This document shows, piece after piece, positions 51,705 to 61,745 of a DNA stretch of 64,000 nt (positions within the stretch are counted from its first letter, which is position 1; each line of letters starts with the position of its first letter). The stretch is from an uncultured Erythrobacter sp. GTDB taxonomy: Bacteria > Pseudomonadota > Alphaproteobacteria > Sphingomonadales > Sphingomonadaceae. The DNA lies in the NCBI GenBank assembly GCA_947503155.1, contig CANNCL010000001.1, positions 1,143,999 through 1,207,998 of the forward strand, given 5' to 3'. The notes under the pieces are model-generated. The model saw nothing but the letters and a program-made list of their open reading frames with translations. It had not been told where the DNA came from and ran no database searches. A program made the translations under genes and the position numbers.

Positions 51705-53011
51705 GCGATATTACAGACAGCGCGGCTCAGCCCGAAACGGTTGACGAATTTCTCGGCGACAAACCGCGCCCGCGCTGGCGGCGCTGGATGAAATTTTGGC
51801 TGCCCGCCCTCATTATAGTGCTGCTTATCCTCGCCATTTCAACATGCACTGGCGGTGACGATGAAGTGACTTACATCACCGAGGAAACGAGTGAGGGATC
51901 GCTCGATCTGACCGTCACAGCAACCGGCAATCTGCGGCCAACCAATCAGGTTACAGTGGGCGCCGAAGTCAACGGGCCGGTCGAACAGGTGCTGGTCGAC
52001 GTGAATGATCAGGTGACGCGCGGGCAAGTGATCGCCGTCATCAACACAGAAATTATCGATCAGCAAATCGCCCAATCGCGCGCTAATCTCAACGCCGCGC
52101 GAGCAAGTTTGCTGCAAGCGCAGGCGACGTTGGATGTCGACATTGCTCAACTTGATCGTTTGAAAGCCGTGCGCGAGCTGTCTGGGGGGCGGGTTCCGTC
52201 ACAAATAGAGCTTGAACAAGCGGAGGCCGCAGTTGCGAGAGACCGCGCGGCGGTCGCTTCGGCGCGCGCAAATATAGAAGCGGCGCAGGCAACTTTGCGC
52301 GCCAATTCCACCACACGCAGCCGCGCTGTCATCCGTGCGCCAGTGACCGGCGTGGTTCTGGCCCGCCAAATTGAGCCGGGTCAGACCGTCGTCGCCAGCT
52401 TTAACACCGTGACCCTGTTCGTGATAGCAGAGGATCTGGCGGCGATGCAGCTGCGGGTGTCGATAGATGAGGCGGACGTTGGCCAAGTCGAAGCAGGGCA
52501 AGAGGCGACCTTTAGCGTGGACGCCTATCCCGGTCGCCGCTTCCCGGCTCAGGTTCAGCGCGTTGATCTCGCCTCTGGCAACACTGTCGAAAGCCAGACC
52601 GGCGCCGCCGCCGCTGCCGGAGGGTCAGTCGTAAGTTACGAAGCCCGCTTGATCGTGCAGAACGCCGAAGGTTTGTTGAGGCCGGGCATGACTGCCACCG
52701 CGACGATTGCGACCGCATCGACGGGCACTGTTTTGCTGGTCCCCAATGCGGCGCTGCGTTTCCGTTCAACCAGCGGGGATGAAGATGAAGGCGGTATGCT
52801 GTCCGTCAGTGTGGGCTTGGAAGATCAAGAGCAAGAAGCAGGCATCGGCGTTGGATCCCGGCAACAAGTTCAGGTGTTGCAAGCCGATGGAACCTTGCGC
52901 GCCGTCAATGTCGTAACCGGGCAAAGCGATGGACGAATGACCGCAGTCCAATCGGACGATCTAGAAGCTGGGATGGAAGTTGTGACCGGCGTGCAGGCGC
53001 AAGGCGGATGA
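51701..53011 (+). CDS. Periplasmic adaptor of a MacAB-type efflux system
   Basis: 436 residues. A cytoplasmic N-terminus of about 32 residues, one membrane anchor (WLPALIIVLLILAIS), then the HlyD/MacA layout: barrel-sandwich strand GNLRPTNQVTVGAEVNGPVE, an alpha-helical hairpin (about 120-205), the lipoyl second half VIRAPVTGVVLARQIEPGQ and a beta-barrel (YEARLIVQNAEGLLRPGMTA). It links the inner-membrane MacB-like parts to the outer-membrane channel. Overlaps both neighbours by four bases. Confidence 0.9.
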   Translation: MSDITDSAAQPETVDEFLGDKPRPRWRRWMKFWLPALIIVLLILAISTCTGGDDEVTYITEETSEGSLDLTVTATGNLRPTNQVTVGAEVNGPVEQVLVDVNDQVTRGQVIAVINTEIIDQQIAQSRANLNAARASLLQAQATLDVDIAQLDRLKAVRELSGGRVPSQIELEQAEAAVARDRAAVASARANIEAAQATLRANSTTRSRAVIRAPVTGVVLARQIEPGQTVVASFNTVTLFVIAEDLAAMQLRVSIDEADVGQVEAGQEATFSVDAYPGRRFPAQVQRVDLASGNTVESQTGAAAAAGGSVVSYEARLIVQNAEGLLRPGMTATATIATASTGTVLLVPNAALRFRSTSGDEDEGGMLSVSVGLEDQEQEAGIGVGSRQQVQVLQADGTLRAVNVVTGQSDGRMTAVQSDDLEAGMEVVTGVQAQGG

Positions 53012-53736
53012 ACAGCGAAACCGCCGCCGAGCAGCCGCTGATCGAGCTGGAAGGCATCACTAAGGTATTTGGGACCGGCCCGGCTGCGTTCACCGCGCTA
53101 AAAGGTGTCGATCTTACAATTGATCGCGGTCAATTCGTGGCGATCATGGGCCCTTCGGGATCTGGTAAATCGACGACGATGAATATCCTTGGCTGCCTCG
53201 ATGTGCCGACAGAAGGCATTTTCCGTTTTCGCGGGGTTGAGGTGCAGCGGTTGAACCGCGATCAGCGTAGCCTCCTGCGCAGGCGCTATCTGGGCTTTGT
53301 GTTTCAGGGGTTTAATCTCCTTTCGCGCACGACAGCGCTGGAGAATGTTGAATTGCCGCTGCTTTATCGCGGAGAGAAGAAGTCGCTGCGCCGCGAGGCC
53401 GCGATGCACGCTTTGGATCAAGTGGGACTTGCGCCCTGGGCTTCGCACACTCCGGCAGAACTTTCGGGCGGACAGCAACAACGCGTCGCCATTGCCCGCG
53501 CGCTTGTATCGGACCCGAATGTGCTGCTTGCCGATGAACCAACAGGCAATCTCGATAGCGAACGCTCTGTCGAAATCATGGAATTGCTGGGCAGGCTCAA
53601 TTCCGACGGCATCACCGTGATCATGGTCACGCATGAGCAGGAAATGGCGAGTTTTGCCAAAACCGTTATCCATTTTCGCGATGGGCTGGTCGACCGTGTG
53701 GAACATGGTGAGCGACAGTTTGAGGGGACAGCCTGA
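53008..53736 (+). CDS. MacB-type ABC transporter ATP-binding protein
   Basis: 242 residues. Walker [10 protein letters not shown] near residue 48, Q-loop FVFQGFNLL, signature [15 protein letters not shown] and Walker [13 protein letters not shown] with the H-loop VTHEQEMA. The NLDSE and '[17 protein letters not shown]' segments place it in the LolD/MacB group. It powers a mechanotransmission-type exporter. The stop overlaps the permease start by one base. Confidence 0.93.
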   Translation: MNSETAAEQPLIELEGITKVFGTGPAAFTALKGVDLTIDRGQFVAIMGPSGSGKSTTMNILGCLDVPTEGIFRFRGVEVQRLNRDQRSLLRRRYLGFVFQGFNLLSRTTALENVELPLLYRGEKKSLRREAAMHALDQVGLAPWASHTPAELSGGQQQRVAIARALVSDPNVLLADEPTGNLDSERSVEIMELLGRLNSDGITVIMVTHEQEMASFAKTVIHFRDGLVDRVEHGERQFEGTA

Positions 53737-54932
53737 TGTTTGGGGCGACGCTGCTTTTATCCCTGCGCGAAATCCGGCGGCATTTGCTGCGCTCAATCCT
53801 GACGACATTGGGCATCATTATCGGCGTTGCGGCGGTGGTCACTATGGTGACATTGGGCAACGGCGTCACAGCATCAGTGCAGGAGCAAATCTCTTCGCTG
53901 GGCGCGAGCAATTTCATCGTTTTTCCCGTGCGCACCGATCGCGGCACCGTTCGCCCATTCGATCAGGATGATGTCGATGCAGTTGCTCAGCAGATCGCCG
54001 GAGTCGAAGTCGCGGCGGGCACTGTAAGGGCCAATGCAACCGCATTTTTCAACGGTCAGGATTGGGACACGCAAGTCAGCGGCGCAAACCGCGCATTCTT
54101 GCAAGCGCAATCGATTGATGTCGTGGAAGGGCGCGCATTCACCCGTGACGAGGAAACAGCGGGCAAGAATGTGTGCCTGCTTGGTCCCAAAGTGCGCGAG
54201 GCGATCTTTCCCCCAGATGCCAGCCCGGTCGGCGAAACGATGCGGTTGGGCGGGGTTTCTTGTAATGTGATCGGTGTGTTGGAGGAGCGCGGGCAGGGCG
54301 GCGGCGGCGCGGATGATGATGACACGGTGATCATGCCGATGAAAACGGTCCAAAGGCGTTTTCGCGGCAGCGACAATATTGATTATTTCGTGCTGAAATA
54401 TGACAGCGCTTATTCGTCATCGGTCATCCAAGACGCGCTCGTTGGACTGCTACGCGAACGCCGCTTGCTTCAGGTGGCAGAGGCGAACGACTTCAATGTG
54501 ATCGACACCGCTCAGGTCAATGATGCTCTGGGCGCTGTGACCGGCGCGCTCACCGCGATGGTGGCGGTGATCGCCTCGATCAGCCTGTTGGTCGGCGGTA
54601 TCGGGATCATGAACATCATGTTGGTATCCGTAACTGAACGCACACGGGAAATCGGCATCAGGCTTGCTATTGGAGCGTTGGCCAGAGAGGTGCGTTTGCA
54701 GTTCTTGACCGAGGCGGTGGTCTTGTGCGCGCTCGGCGGTCTTGCCGGGCTGCTTTTGGCCTTTGTGGCCTCTGTATCGCTAGCCGGCGCGATTGATGTG
54801 CCGTTTATTTTTGATCCTATGATCAACATTATGAGCTTCGCCTTTGCATCGGCAATGGGCATTGTGTTTGGCTATTATCCCGCGCGCCGTGCATCACAGC
54901 TCGATCCGATTGATGCACTTCGTCACGAATAA
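53736..54932 (+). CDS. MacB-type ABC transporter permease
   Basis: 398 residues. An N-terminal membrane helix (after [28 protein letters not shown]) is followed by a periplasmic MacB_PCD domain (about 45-260) and three C-terminal helices of the FtsX domain ([18 protein letters not shown]). Split MacB, with ATPase and permease as separate proteins, is common in this class. It ends the four-gene operon. Substrates of such systems range from macrolides to peptides and lipids; this one cannot be assigned. Confidence 0.9.
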   Translation: MFGATLLLSLREIRRHLLRSILTTLGIIIGVAAVVTMVTLGNGVTASVQEQISSLGASNFIVFPVRTDRGTVRPFDQDDVDAVAQQIAGVEVAAGTVRANATAFFNGQDWDTQVSGANRAFLQAQSIDVVEGRAFTRDEETAGKNVCLLGPKVREAIFPPDASPVGETMRLGGVSCNVIGVLEERGQGGGGADDDDTVIMPMKTVQRRFRGSDNIDYFVLKYDSAYSSSVIQDALVGLLRERRLLQVAEANDFNVIDTAQVNDALGAVTGALTAMVAVIASISLLVGGIGIMNIMLVSVTERTREIGIRLAIGALAREVRLQFLTEAVVLCALGGLAGLLLAFVASVSLAGAIDVPFIFDPMINIMSFAFASAMGIVFGYYPARRASQLDPIDALRHE

Positions 54933-54973
54933 TGCACCGCGATTGGGGCGGGGAGCTTCCCCGGGGTGCTGCG

Positions 54974-57900
54974 CTATTCGTTGACGCTGATCGTGGCCAC
55001 CACCCGGTCGTTCTCATCCTGAATTGAACGGTCAAACCCGACCTCTGCATCGATCAATTGCTGGCTCTGGCCTTGTCTTGCGAAATTGCGGATCAAGCGC
55101 ACCATTGCTCTGCCGGGGCCATTGGGATTTATCCGGTCGCCGCTAAAGCCTTGCACTCGGACTTGGTAATCACCAGCATAGGCGGCTCTCAAAACATATT
55201 CTTCTGGCCCGTAACCGTCGGTCATATCGTTAGATATTTTTCCGCCCAAAGCGGTGCGTTGATTACCGTAATAGGCTTCCTCTCCCGAAGGTTCCCTCAC
55301 CCACAAATCAAGGTCAGCATCGGCGCTGGTCCATTCGACGACGACGCGAATATCGGTGTCTAGCGCGCCGATAAGCCTTTCATCGAGCGACCATGATCCG
55401 CCGGCTTCCTCGATCAGTGGGATTAGCGAATTGAGTTCCATCAAAGCGACAGTCTCCAATCCAGCATAGCGATTATCGGCCGGATCAAGGACGGTCTTGC
55501 GAAGCAATGCGAAGGCCCGTTCCAGATCATTAAGACGTGCGGCATTGCTCTGCGCGCCTGTCCTTGCCTCTGCCCGCGCCATCAAGGCCAAAGCCAGAAT
55601 GCGACCGGGTTGGGAACGGTAATCGATTCTAGCATTCAAAGCCTCAAGCAGCTCGATGGCCGTGTCGTAATCACCGTCTCGTTCCAAGCGAAAGGCGACG
55701 ATGAGCAAAGTCTCGTCATCGCTCGATTTTAGGTCGAGTGCGGACAGGAGCAATTCGCGCCCAAGCGCCGCCTCACCGTTCAACCTGAACCATTCGGCAA
55801 CATCGAAATAAAAGCCGGGAACGCTTCCATAGGCTTCCTCTTGCTCCGCCAGAACTTGCATCCGCTCAGCAGGCTCCGCTTGATCGAGCGCCTCAAGATA
55901 TGGGCGGTCACTCAGCACCTCAGCCAAGGCGACCTGTACGGCGGCACCCGTCCTGCCGCCTGATTGATCCGGGGCTTCGAATGCACTCAATGCGCTGACG
56001 GCCACTGGCACATCTTGCAATGCAGATGTCCGCCTTGCAGCTGTTACGACGATCATCTCATCACTGCCGCCGGCATAGCTTTCTGCGCTGGCCGCTTCTT
56101 GCGGTGCAGAAGGGGCCACAGCGACTGGAGGAGGCGGTGGCGGAGGTGGTGGTGGCGGCGCCGGCGGTGATGCGACTGCAGGCAGCGGCAGTGCAAGCCT
56201 CTCGGCCGTCTCGCCGCTAGCTTCAGCATATTGCCCGTCACTCTCCTGAGCATTTTGACCCGAGCTGGCTGTTTCATGTCGCCGCATCACGCTGTCTTGA
56301 TCATATTGGGCATTCCACCAACGGCGGGTCGCCTCCCATTCTGCTACGACGAATTCTAAACGATCGTCACGTTCCGACTTGCGGTTCAGATCATGCTGAG
56401 CCTTGGCAGTCCGGTATGCGCTGCGCCAGTCCTCATCAAAGCCGCGCGGTGGTTCGATGTCGGCGGTGAGATATTGTTCGGGAGTTTCCAGAACCAAAAA
56501 CGCCATTGTTGGGCTCGCCACCTGAAATTGTTGGGCCAGTGATTGCATGGATTCTCGGTCTGCTGGATTGCTGGATAGCCGGGTAACTTCGCCCGCTGCC
56601 CATAGCGCGCCCGCCGCATCATTGCGCCCTGCGCGTGCCGTATCCACTTGATATGTCCGGCGGCGATCGGCGCTCCTTGCGCCGGACAATCGCACGGTGA
56701 TCTCATCCCATTCGCCCATTTCGCCGACCACGCTAAACTGTCCATCTTCGGCGGATAGAGCGCGATAATTGAGCCGGTTTCCGCCTCGATCTCTGATCGA
56801 AATCACACCAACTGGCAATTGCCGCATTTGGGCAAGAATTTCGGCGGAGTTTTGCGCGTTTAGAAACAATGCCTTGGCGCCATTGTCATCGATAATCAGA
56901 CCAATATTCTGAGCGTTTGTGTTGGGTCCGCTGGTGATCACGATTAACGGGCAATCCGGTTCGAAATTCTCAGTTAAATCGAGTGACGTGTCACCATCGC
57001 TGAACAGGATGCATAAATCCGCCTCGCCGCCTGCAACCTCATGCAAGCCGGCAAAGCTTGTTGCCCCGCGATAGATGGAGGCGGCAAGGTGGGTATCGAG
57101 AGCTGCAACCTCGCCCGCCGAAAAACTGCGAAGCTGCGGCTGGGCACTTGCGAAACTGACGACATCGACCTGGCGGGGATCAATTTCGCGAAGAAACCGG
57201 CCTAGCAATGCGCGTTCTTCGGTGACCAAAGCGTCCGCGCGCGATCTAGAAACATCCCAATACACACGCACATGGTCAGGCGGATCATCCGAAAGATCAC
57301 TGCCAACCAACTGATCCGTGATGGCAAAGAATGTCCGTCCGTTTGAATGCCGCGTCGCCATTGCGTCGCTTTGTGGGGCAATGCCTGACAATTGCAGGGA
57401 GCCCGACAATTGCACTTCACCAAGCGTATAATCGGAAAGGGTCCAAGCGCGGCCGTTTCGTGCAAACTGCGCCGATGGGCCGCCGGTAAGCGAGAGTGCT
57501 GGCGGGCTTGCTACGCCTGTAACAGAGGCATTGATGCGGAAAACGCCAACCCGGCCGACTGACTCAAGCGGGATTGAAAGGCCCGCGGCGACATCGACTG
57601 GTGTTACGAAAGTGAGTGATATCCTCCGGCTTCCTTCGCCCGAAATGGGATAAATTCGCGTCGAAAATTCATTTGTGCTTGTGATCTCTGCAAGGCCGGG
57701 ATCGATATTGCCGCGCACTTCGTCTTCATAGATTTGCTGAGCCTTGGGTTGGTCAATCAGACTGCCTGGGATCATCACACCGCCAATATCAAGGCTATAG
57801 CCCGTCAATATGGCGGCCCTGGGCAATTGCATCGTAAAGCGTGCTTCGATCTCTTCGTCGGTTGGATTGGTGATGCGCGCGTCGATCTGAACTTCGGCCA

Positions 57901-58081
57901 TGGCCCCATGTTGATCGATGGAGACGGTGAGCTCTGACAGGATGAGGTCAGGCTGTTCCGTTCCATCGTCGATCCCGCCGATCAACGCATTTAGCGATGG
58001 ATTGGCAGGCGCGGCGGCGAGAAGGCTGCTCGGCAGCACGCCTGCGGCAACAATGACAAGAAACCGGTATAGAAATTGCAC
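54974..58081 (-). CDS. VIT/VWA/DUF2135 protein with a TonB-box-like insert
   Basis: 1035 residues from GTG 58081, which has GGGGGAAG five bases upstream. After a signal peptide come a VIT domain (about 35-175, with TNEFSTRIYPISG), a VWA domain whose MIDAS reads DVSRS near 276, a charged segment, then a run of about a dozen prolines near 640-650. Next, residues about 673-702 read MIVVTAARRTSALQDVPVAV, the very signature that opens sphingomonad TonB-dependent receptors. A helical TPR-like part (about 740-860) and a C-terminal DUF2135 domain (VVVEWTSADADLDLWVREPS, DMTDGYGPEEYVLR) follow. The family role is unknown. Periplasmic or cell-surface location is likely. Confidence 0.85.
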   Translation of the reverse strand: MQFLYRFLVIVAAGVLPSSLLAAAPANPSLNALIGGIDDGTEQPDLILSELTVSIDQHGAMAEVQIDARITNPTDEEIEARFTMQLPRAAILTGYSLDIGGVMIPGSLIDQPKAQQIYEDEVRGNIDPGLAEITSTNEFSTRIYPISGEGSRRISLTFVTPVDVAAGLSIPLESVGRVGVFRINASVTGVASPPALSLTGGPSAQFARNGRAWTLSDYTLGEVQLSGSLQLSGIAPQSDAMATRHSNGRTFFAITDQLVGSDLSDDPPDHVRVYWDVSRSRADALVTEERALLGRFLREIDPRQVDVVSFASAQPQLRSFSAGEVAALDTHLAASIYRGATSFAGLHEVAGGEADLCILFSDGDTSLDLTENFEPDCPLIVITSGPNTNAQNIGLIIDDNGAKALFLNAQNSAEILAQMRQLPVGVISIRDRGGNRLNYRALSAEDGQFSVVGEMGEWDEITVRLSGARSADRRRTYQVDTARAGRNDAAGALWAAGEVTRLSSNPADRESMQSLAQQFQVASPTMAFLVLETPEQYLTADIEPPRGFDEDWRSAYRTAKAQHDLNRKSERDDRLEFVVAEWEATRRWWNAQYDQDSVMRRHETASSGQNAQESDGQYAEASGETAERLALPLPAVASPPAPPPPPPPPPPPVAVAPSAPQEAASAESYAGGSDEMIVVTAARRTSALQDVPVAVSALSAFEAPDQSGGRTGAAVQVALAEVLSDRPYLEALDQAEPAERMQVLAEQEEAYGSVPGFYFDVAEWFRLNGEAALGRELLLSALDLKSSDDETLLIVAFRLERDGDYDTAIELLEALNARIDYRSQPGRILALALMARAEARTGAQSNAARLNDLERAFALLRKTVLDPADNRYAGLETVALMELNSLIPLIEEAGGSWSLDERLIGALDTDIRVVVEWTSADADLDLWVREPSGEEAYYGNQRTALGGKISNDMTDGYGPEEYVLRAAYAGDYQVRVQGFSGDRINPNGPGRAMVRLIRNFARQGQSQQLIDAEVGFDRSIQDENDRVVATISVNE

Positions 58082-58264
58082 TCGATCTTCCCCCGACACG
58101 GACAGCAATTGGGGCACGCTATATGCGCCAATCTGAACCTGTGATTGTCAGATCGGCGCGTGATGATCTGTTGCTACACTTCCCCGCCATGCCTTAGTAC
58201 CTTAGGGATGGTTTTGCGGTCCGAGCTGGCGGACACAATTGGATTTTGGAAGACCGGGTTTAAA

Positions 58265-59617
58265 GTGACGTTTCGTTGGACACCTATTTTTGAAAATGCG
58301 CTGCTTTGCGGTGCAGTGCGGCGGCGGCTGCCGGTCGTAACTGCCTTAATGGCGTGCTGCGTTCTCGCTGTGCCTGCGGCGGGCGCAGCTCAGCAATATG
58401 GGCCAGAGATTGATCCTGAAATTGATGCGCCCGCGCAGGTTGCGCCGTCCTCAATTCCGGCGCCCTTGGCAGAGGCCGTTCAAAAGTCGCTGGAACAAAG
58501 CCCGATTGTTATTGCCGGTCTTGCTGAAATTGCTGCGTTGCAATCGGATTTGCGGACCGCACGTTGGCAGCGATATCCCAGTTTGAGCGCCGAAATATTG
58601 GCCGCCACGGGCGGATCGAATGTCGCGGATACCGATGGTCTCGCGCTGAATGTTGCGCTTGAACAGCCGATCTGGGCTGCCGGCGCGATCAATTCGCAGG
58701 TCGATGCAGCGCGCTTCAATGTCGATGTTGGACGGAACGCTTTGCGAGAGGCGCGCTTCAATATCTTGTTCGCCGTGATTCAGTCATATTACGATGCGCT
58801 CTTGGCATTTGAGCGGGTCCGAGTGATCGAAGCTGGGCTGGTCGATAGCCGCCGGCTGGTCGCTTCGATAGAGCGGCGGGTACGCCAAGAAGTCTCGCCC
58901 AGAGCCGATTTGACGCTGGCGAGGTCGCGGCTGACGCAGCTTGAAGTGGAACTGACGACGGCCCGCGAAATCGGACAAAATGCGATGCTCAGGCTCAGCG
59001 AATTTGTAGGCGAAGAGGTTGATCGGCCGGTCTTTCCCAATAGCGATATTTCCGACGGATTGCCGGTTCAACCGGAGGCGATGACGCAGATGATGGCGTG
59101 TTCCCCTTCGCTCGACCGGCTGCGCAGTGAAATCGACGTTGCTGAAGCGCAAGCGAGCACGGCTCGGCGCAGCCTGTTCCCACAGCTTTTGTTCCAATTG
59201 TCGCAGAACGAAATCACCGGCGCGCGTGCAGCAATTGTCCTGCGGGCGCAGACCGGCAATGGGTTGTCGCGTCTATCGGCGGCGGACAGCGCCGAAGCGC
59301 GGGTTGACCAAGCTGTCGCCGAATTGGGGCAAGCGGATCGCGAAGGGCGCACGCGGATGGGCGGCGAATATATCACTCTGCGGTCTAGCCAGCTGCGCGC
59401 TGAGGCTGGCGCGCAGGCGAGCGAAGCGGCCAGCGCTCTCTTAGCCAGTTATCGGCGGCAATTTGTGGCCGGACGCCGATCCTGGCTGGATGTGCTCAAT
59501 GCGGCTAGAGAAATGACGAGCGCGCGCATCGCCGAAAGTGATGCGCGGGTCAGCGAGGCGGCGAGCGCGACAAGGATACTCGCCTTGTCCTGTCGCTGGC
59601 GGCCATTGGGCGTATAG
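58265..59617 (+). CDS. TolC-family outer-membrane protein of a type I secretion system
   Basis: 450 residues if GTG 58265 is used; an ATG at 58208 and one at 58145 are in frame but extend past a likely signal peptide (RRRLPVVTALMACCVLAVPA). Two TolC repeats: ARWQRYPSLSAEILAATGGS, LALNVALEQPIWAAGAINSQ, then SLFPQLLFQLSQNEITGA and YRRQFVAGRRSWLDVLNAAREM. The last motif is usual in TolC proteins paired with LapB/LapC-type exporters. It begins a four-gene secretion cluster and is divergent from the VIT/VWA gene. Confidence 0.85.
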   Translation: MTFRWTPIFENALLCGAVRRRLPVVTALMACCVLAVPAAGAAQQYGPEIDPEIDAPAQVAPSSIPAPLAEAVQKSLEQSPIVIAGLAEIAALQSDLRTARWQRYPSLSAEILAATGGSNVADTDGLALNVALEQPIWAAGAINSQVDAARFNVDVGRNALREARFNILFAVIQSYYDALLAFERVRVIEAGLVDSRRLVASIERRVRQEVSPRADLTLARSRLTQLEVELTTAREIGQNAMLRLSEFVGEEVDRPVFPNSDISDGLPVQPEAMTQMMACSPSLDRLRSEIDVAEAQASTARRSLFPQLLFQLSQNEITGARAAIVLRAQTGNGLSRLSAADSAEARVDQAVAELGQADREGRTRMGGEYITLRSSQLRAEAGAQASEAASALLASYRRQFVAGRRSWLDVLNAAREMTSARIAESDARVSEAASATRILALSCRWRPLGV

Positions 59618-59630
59618 GGCGGGCGGTTCG

Positions 59631-61745
59631 GTGAGTTCAGATATTTTTGCAGCGCTGGAGCGCTTTGCACGGGCGCGGCGGCTGACCCTAGCGCCGCAAT
59701 GGGACGCGGATATTCGCGATATCGATTTGCCCGGCGATGTTGCCGCGCTTGAAACGGTGCGGACCGGATTGGGTTGGAATAAACCGGTCTTGATCGCCGG
59801 GCGTCCCCGCGCTGATGAATTCCCGCTGCTCGTGCATGATGCAGAACGCGGCTGGGTCACAGCGCTGCAATGGGTGGCGGAGGATGAAATGGCGCTCGCA
59901 GGCGAGGCGTCGACGCTTCGCTGGGGTGCCGATCAATCCTTTTTCATGGTCGAACTGCCAAACCCGCTGGGCGCTGAGAATGTCAGCGCATTTGGTATTT
60001 TTTCCAGCGCCATCAAACGTCGTAGCCGCGTCTTAGTGATCGCTGGGATTGCGACGATTTTTGCCAATATCCTCACTCTCGCCACCTCGCTCTATGCGAT
60101 GCAGCTGTATGACCGAGTGATCCCGCTGGCGAGTTTTGAAACGCTGTTTGTGCTGACCGCCGGTGTGCTGTTCGCTTTGGTGCTGGATTTGATCTTGCGA
60201 AGCCTAAGGGCGATCCTGATCGAAGCCGAAGCGCAGAATATCGACAAGGAAGTTTCCGAATTTTTCTTTGCGCGCGCTCAGGCGATCCGGCTCGATGCGC
60301 GCCCGCAAGGGATCGGGACAATGGCGGCGCAGATACAAGGGCAGGAACAGATCCGACAGGTCATGTCGGCAAGCTCACTATTCGTGTTTGCCGATCTGCC
60401 GTTTGCGATCTTCTTCATTCTGGTCATTGCAGCGATTGGCGGCAGCATCGCGCTTGTTCCGGTGATCAGCTTGCCGATTGCCATTCTTCTGGCGGTTTTG
60501 TTGGCGATGATCATCCGCAAAGGGGCAGAGCGCGCTCAGGTCACCGGCAATCAGAAGAATGGAATGCTGGTCGAGATGCTCGACGCATCAGAGACGGTGA
60601 AGGCGAATTTGGGCGGGTGGCAAATGGTCAGCCGCTGGAACCGCCTTATTCGCGAGGTGCATCATTTTGAAGACCCGGTGAAGCGTGCCTCGGCTGTTTC
60701 CGGCACGTTGTTTTCCGGCTTGCAGCAGGCGACCTATGTGGCGGTGATGGGTTTTGGCGCGTATCTCGCGGCGACCGGTCAAATTACAACGGGGGGCTTG
60801 CTTGCTTGTTCGATAATCGTGGGGCGGATCAACGGGCCGTTGATTGCACAATTGCCGAACTTGATTGTCCAATGGGGCTATGCACGCTCGTCGCTCAAAG
60901 CGCTCGACATGCTGCTGCAATTCCCGGTTGAGCGCACGACTGAAACCGGCGGATTGCGGCCTGATACCAGCGGCGGATCGCTATCTGCGAAAGATGTGTC
61001 CTTCGCCTATGACGAGGGTCCGCCCGCGCTCCAAATTGAACAAATCCAGATTAAGCCGGGAGAGCGCGTAGCGTTGATCGGAGGCGTGGGCGCGGGCAAA
61101 TCGACATTGCTTAAGGTGTTGGCGGGCCTTTATTCACCGCAGACCGGATCAGTCGCAATGAATGGGATCGACCTTGGCCAGATTGCTGAGGATGCGGTGC
61201 GCCGTCAGATCGGCTACCTTTCTCAGAATGCCCGATTGGTACGCGGCAGTTTGCGCGAAAGCCTGACGATGGGGCTGGGCCATATTGACGATGAAACTTT
61301 GATTGCGACCGCCAAAGCCACCGGGCTGGAGACGTTATTCGCAGATCAAAAACGCGGGCTGGATATCCAGATGCAAGAGGGCGGCGGCGGGCTTTCGGGC
61401 GGGCAACGTGCGCTCGTTGGTATAAACCGCCTGATCCACGCAGGCCCGCGCATCTGGCTGCTTGATGAACCGACCGCGGCTTTGGATGTGTCCAGTGAAA
61501 AGGCGGCGCTTGATGCGATTGAAGAGGCGCTGGGCGCGGAGGATATTCTAGTTCTTGCCACCCACAAAATTTCTCTCATCGAACGCTTCTCGCGCGTTGT
61601 CGTTATGGCCAATGGCCGGATTGTCGGCAGCGAACCTTCTGCTGACTTTTTGCGAAAAGTGCGCGACCGGACTGGCGCACCGAAGCCATCCCAAACGGGG
61701 GCTGGGATGATCACTACCACTATCGGCAAGGGGAAGAAGCCTTGA
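59631..61745 (+). CDS. Type I secretion ABC transporter/ATPase (LapB-like)
   Basis: 704 residues from GTG 59631, 13 bases after the TolC stop. The N-terminal ~125 residues look like a C39-peptidase-like domain without the catalytic Cys, as in RTX exporters such as LapB. Six membrane helices follow (about 135-410), then the ATPase: Walker A GGVGAGKST, signature GGLSGGQRALV and Walker B IWLLDEPTAALD with H-loop ATHKIS. It exports an unfolded protein in one step together with the HlyD and TolC partners. Confidence 0.92.
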   Translation: MSSDIFAALERFARARRLTLAPQWDADIRDIDLPGDVAALETVRTGLGWNKPVLIAGRPRADEFPLLVHDAERGWVTALQWVAEDEMALAGEASTLRWGADQSFFMVELPNPLGAENVSAFGIFSSAIKRRSRVLVIAGIATIFANILTLATSLYAMQLYDRVIPLASFETLFVLTAGVLFALVLDLILRSLRAILIEAEAQNIDKEVSEFFFARAQAIRLDARPQGIGTMAAQIQGQEQIRQVMSASSLFVFADLPFAIFFILVIAAIGGSIALVPVISLPIAILLAVLLAMIIRKGAERAQVTGNQKNGMLVEMLDASETVKANLGGWQMVSRWNRLIREVHHFEDPVKRASAVSGTLFSGLQQATYVAVMGFGAYLAATGQITTGGLLACSIIVGRINGPLIAQLPNLIVQWGYARSSLKALDMLLQFPVERTTETGGLRPDTSGGSLSAKDVSFAYDEGPPALQIEQIQIKPGERVALIGGVGAGKSTLLKVLAGLYSPQTGSVAMNGIDLGQIAEDAVRRQIGYLSQNARLVRGSLRESLTMGLGHIDDETLIATAKATGLETLFADQKRGLDIQMQEGGGGLSGGQRALVGINRLIHAGPRIWLLDEPTAALDVSSEKAALDAIEEALGAEDILVLATHKISLIERFSRVVVMANGRIVGSEPSADFLRKVRDRTGAPKPSQTGAGMITTTIGKGKKP

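Noticed and set aside
55964..56220. Gly/Trp/Arg-rich plus-strand frames in the VIT/VWA gene
   Set aside because: These are the complement of the polyproline tract, not separate genes.
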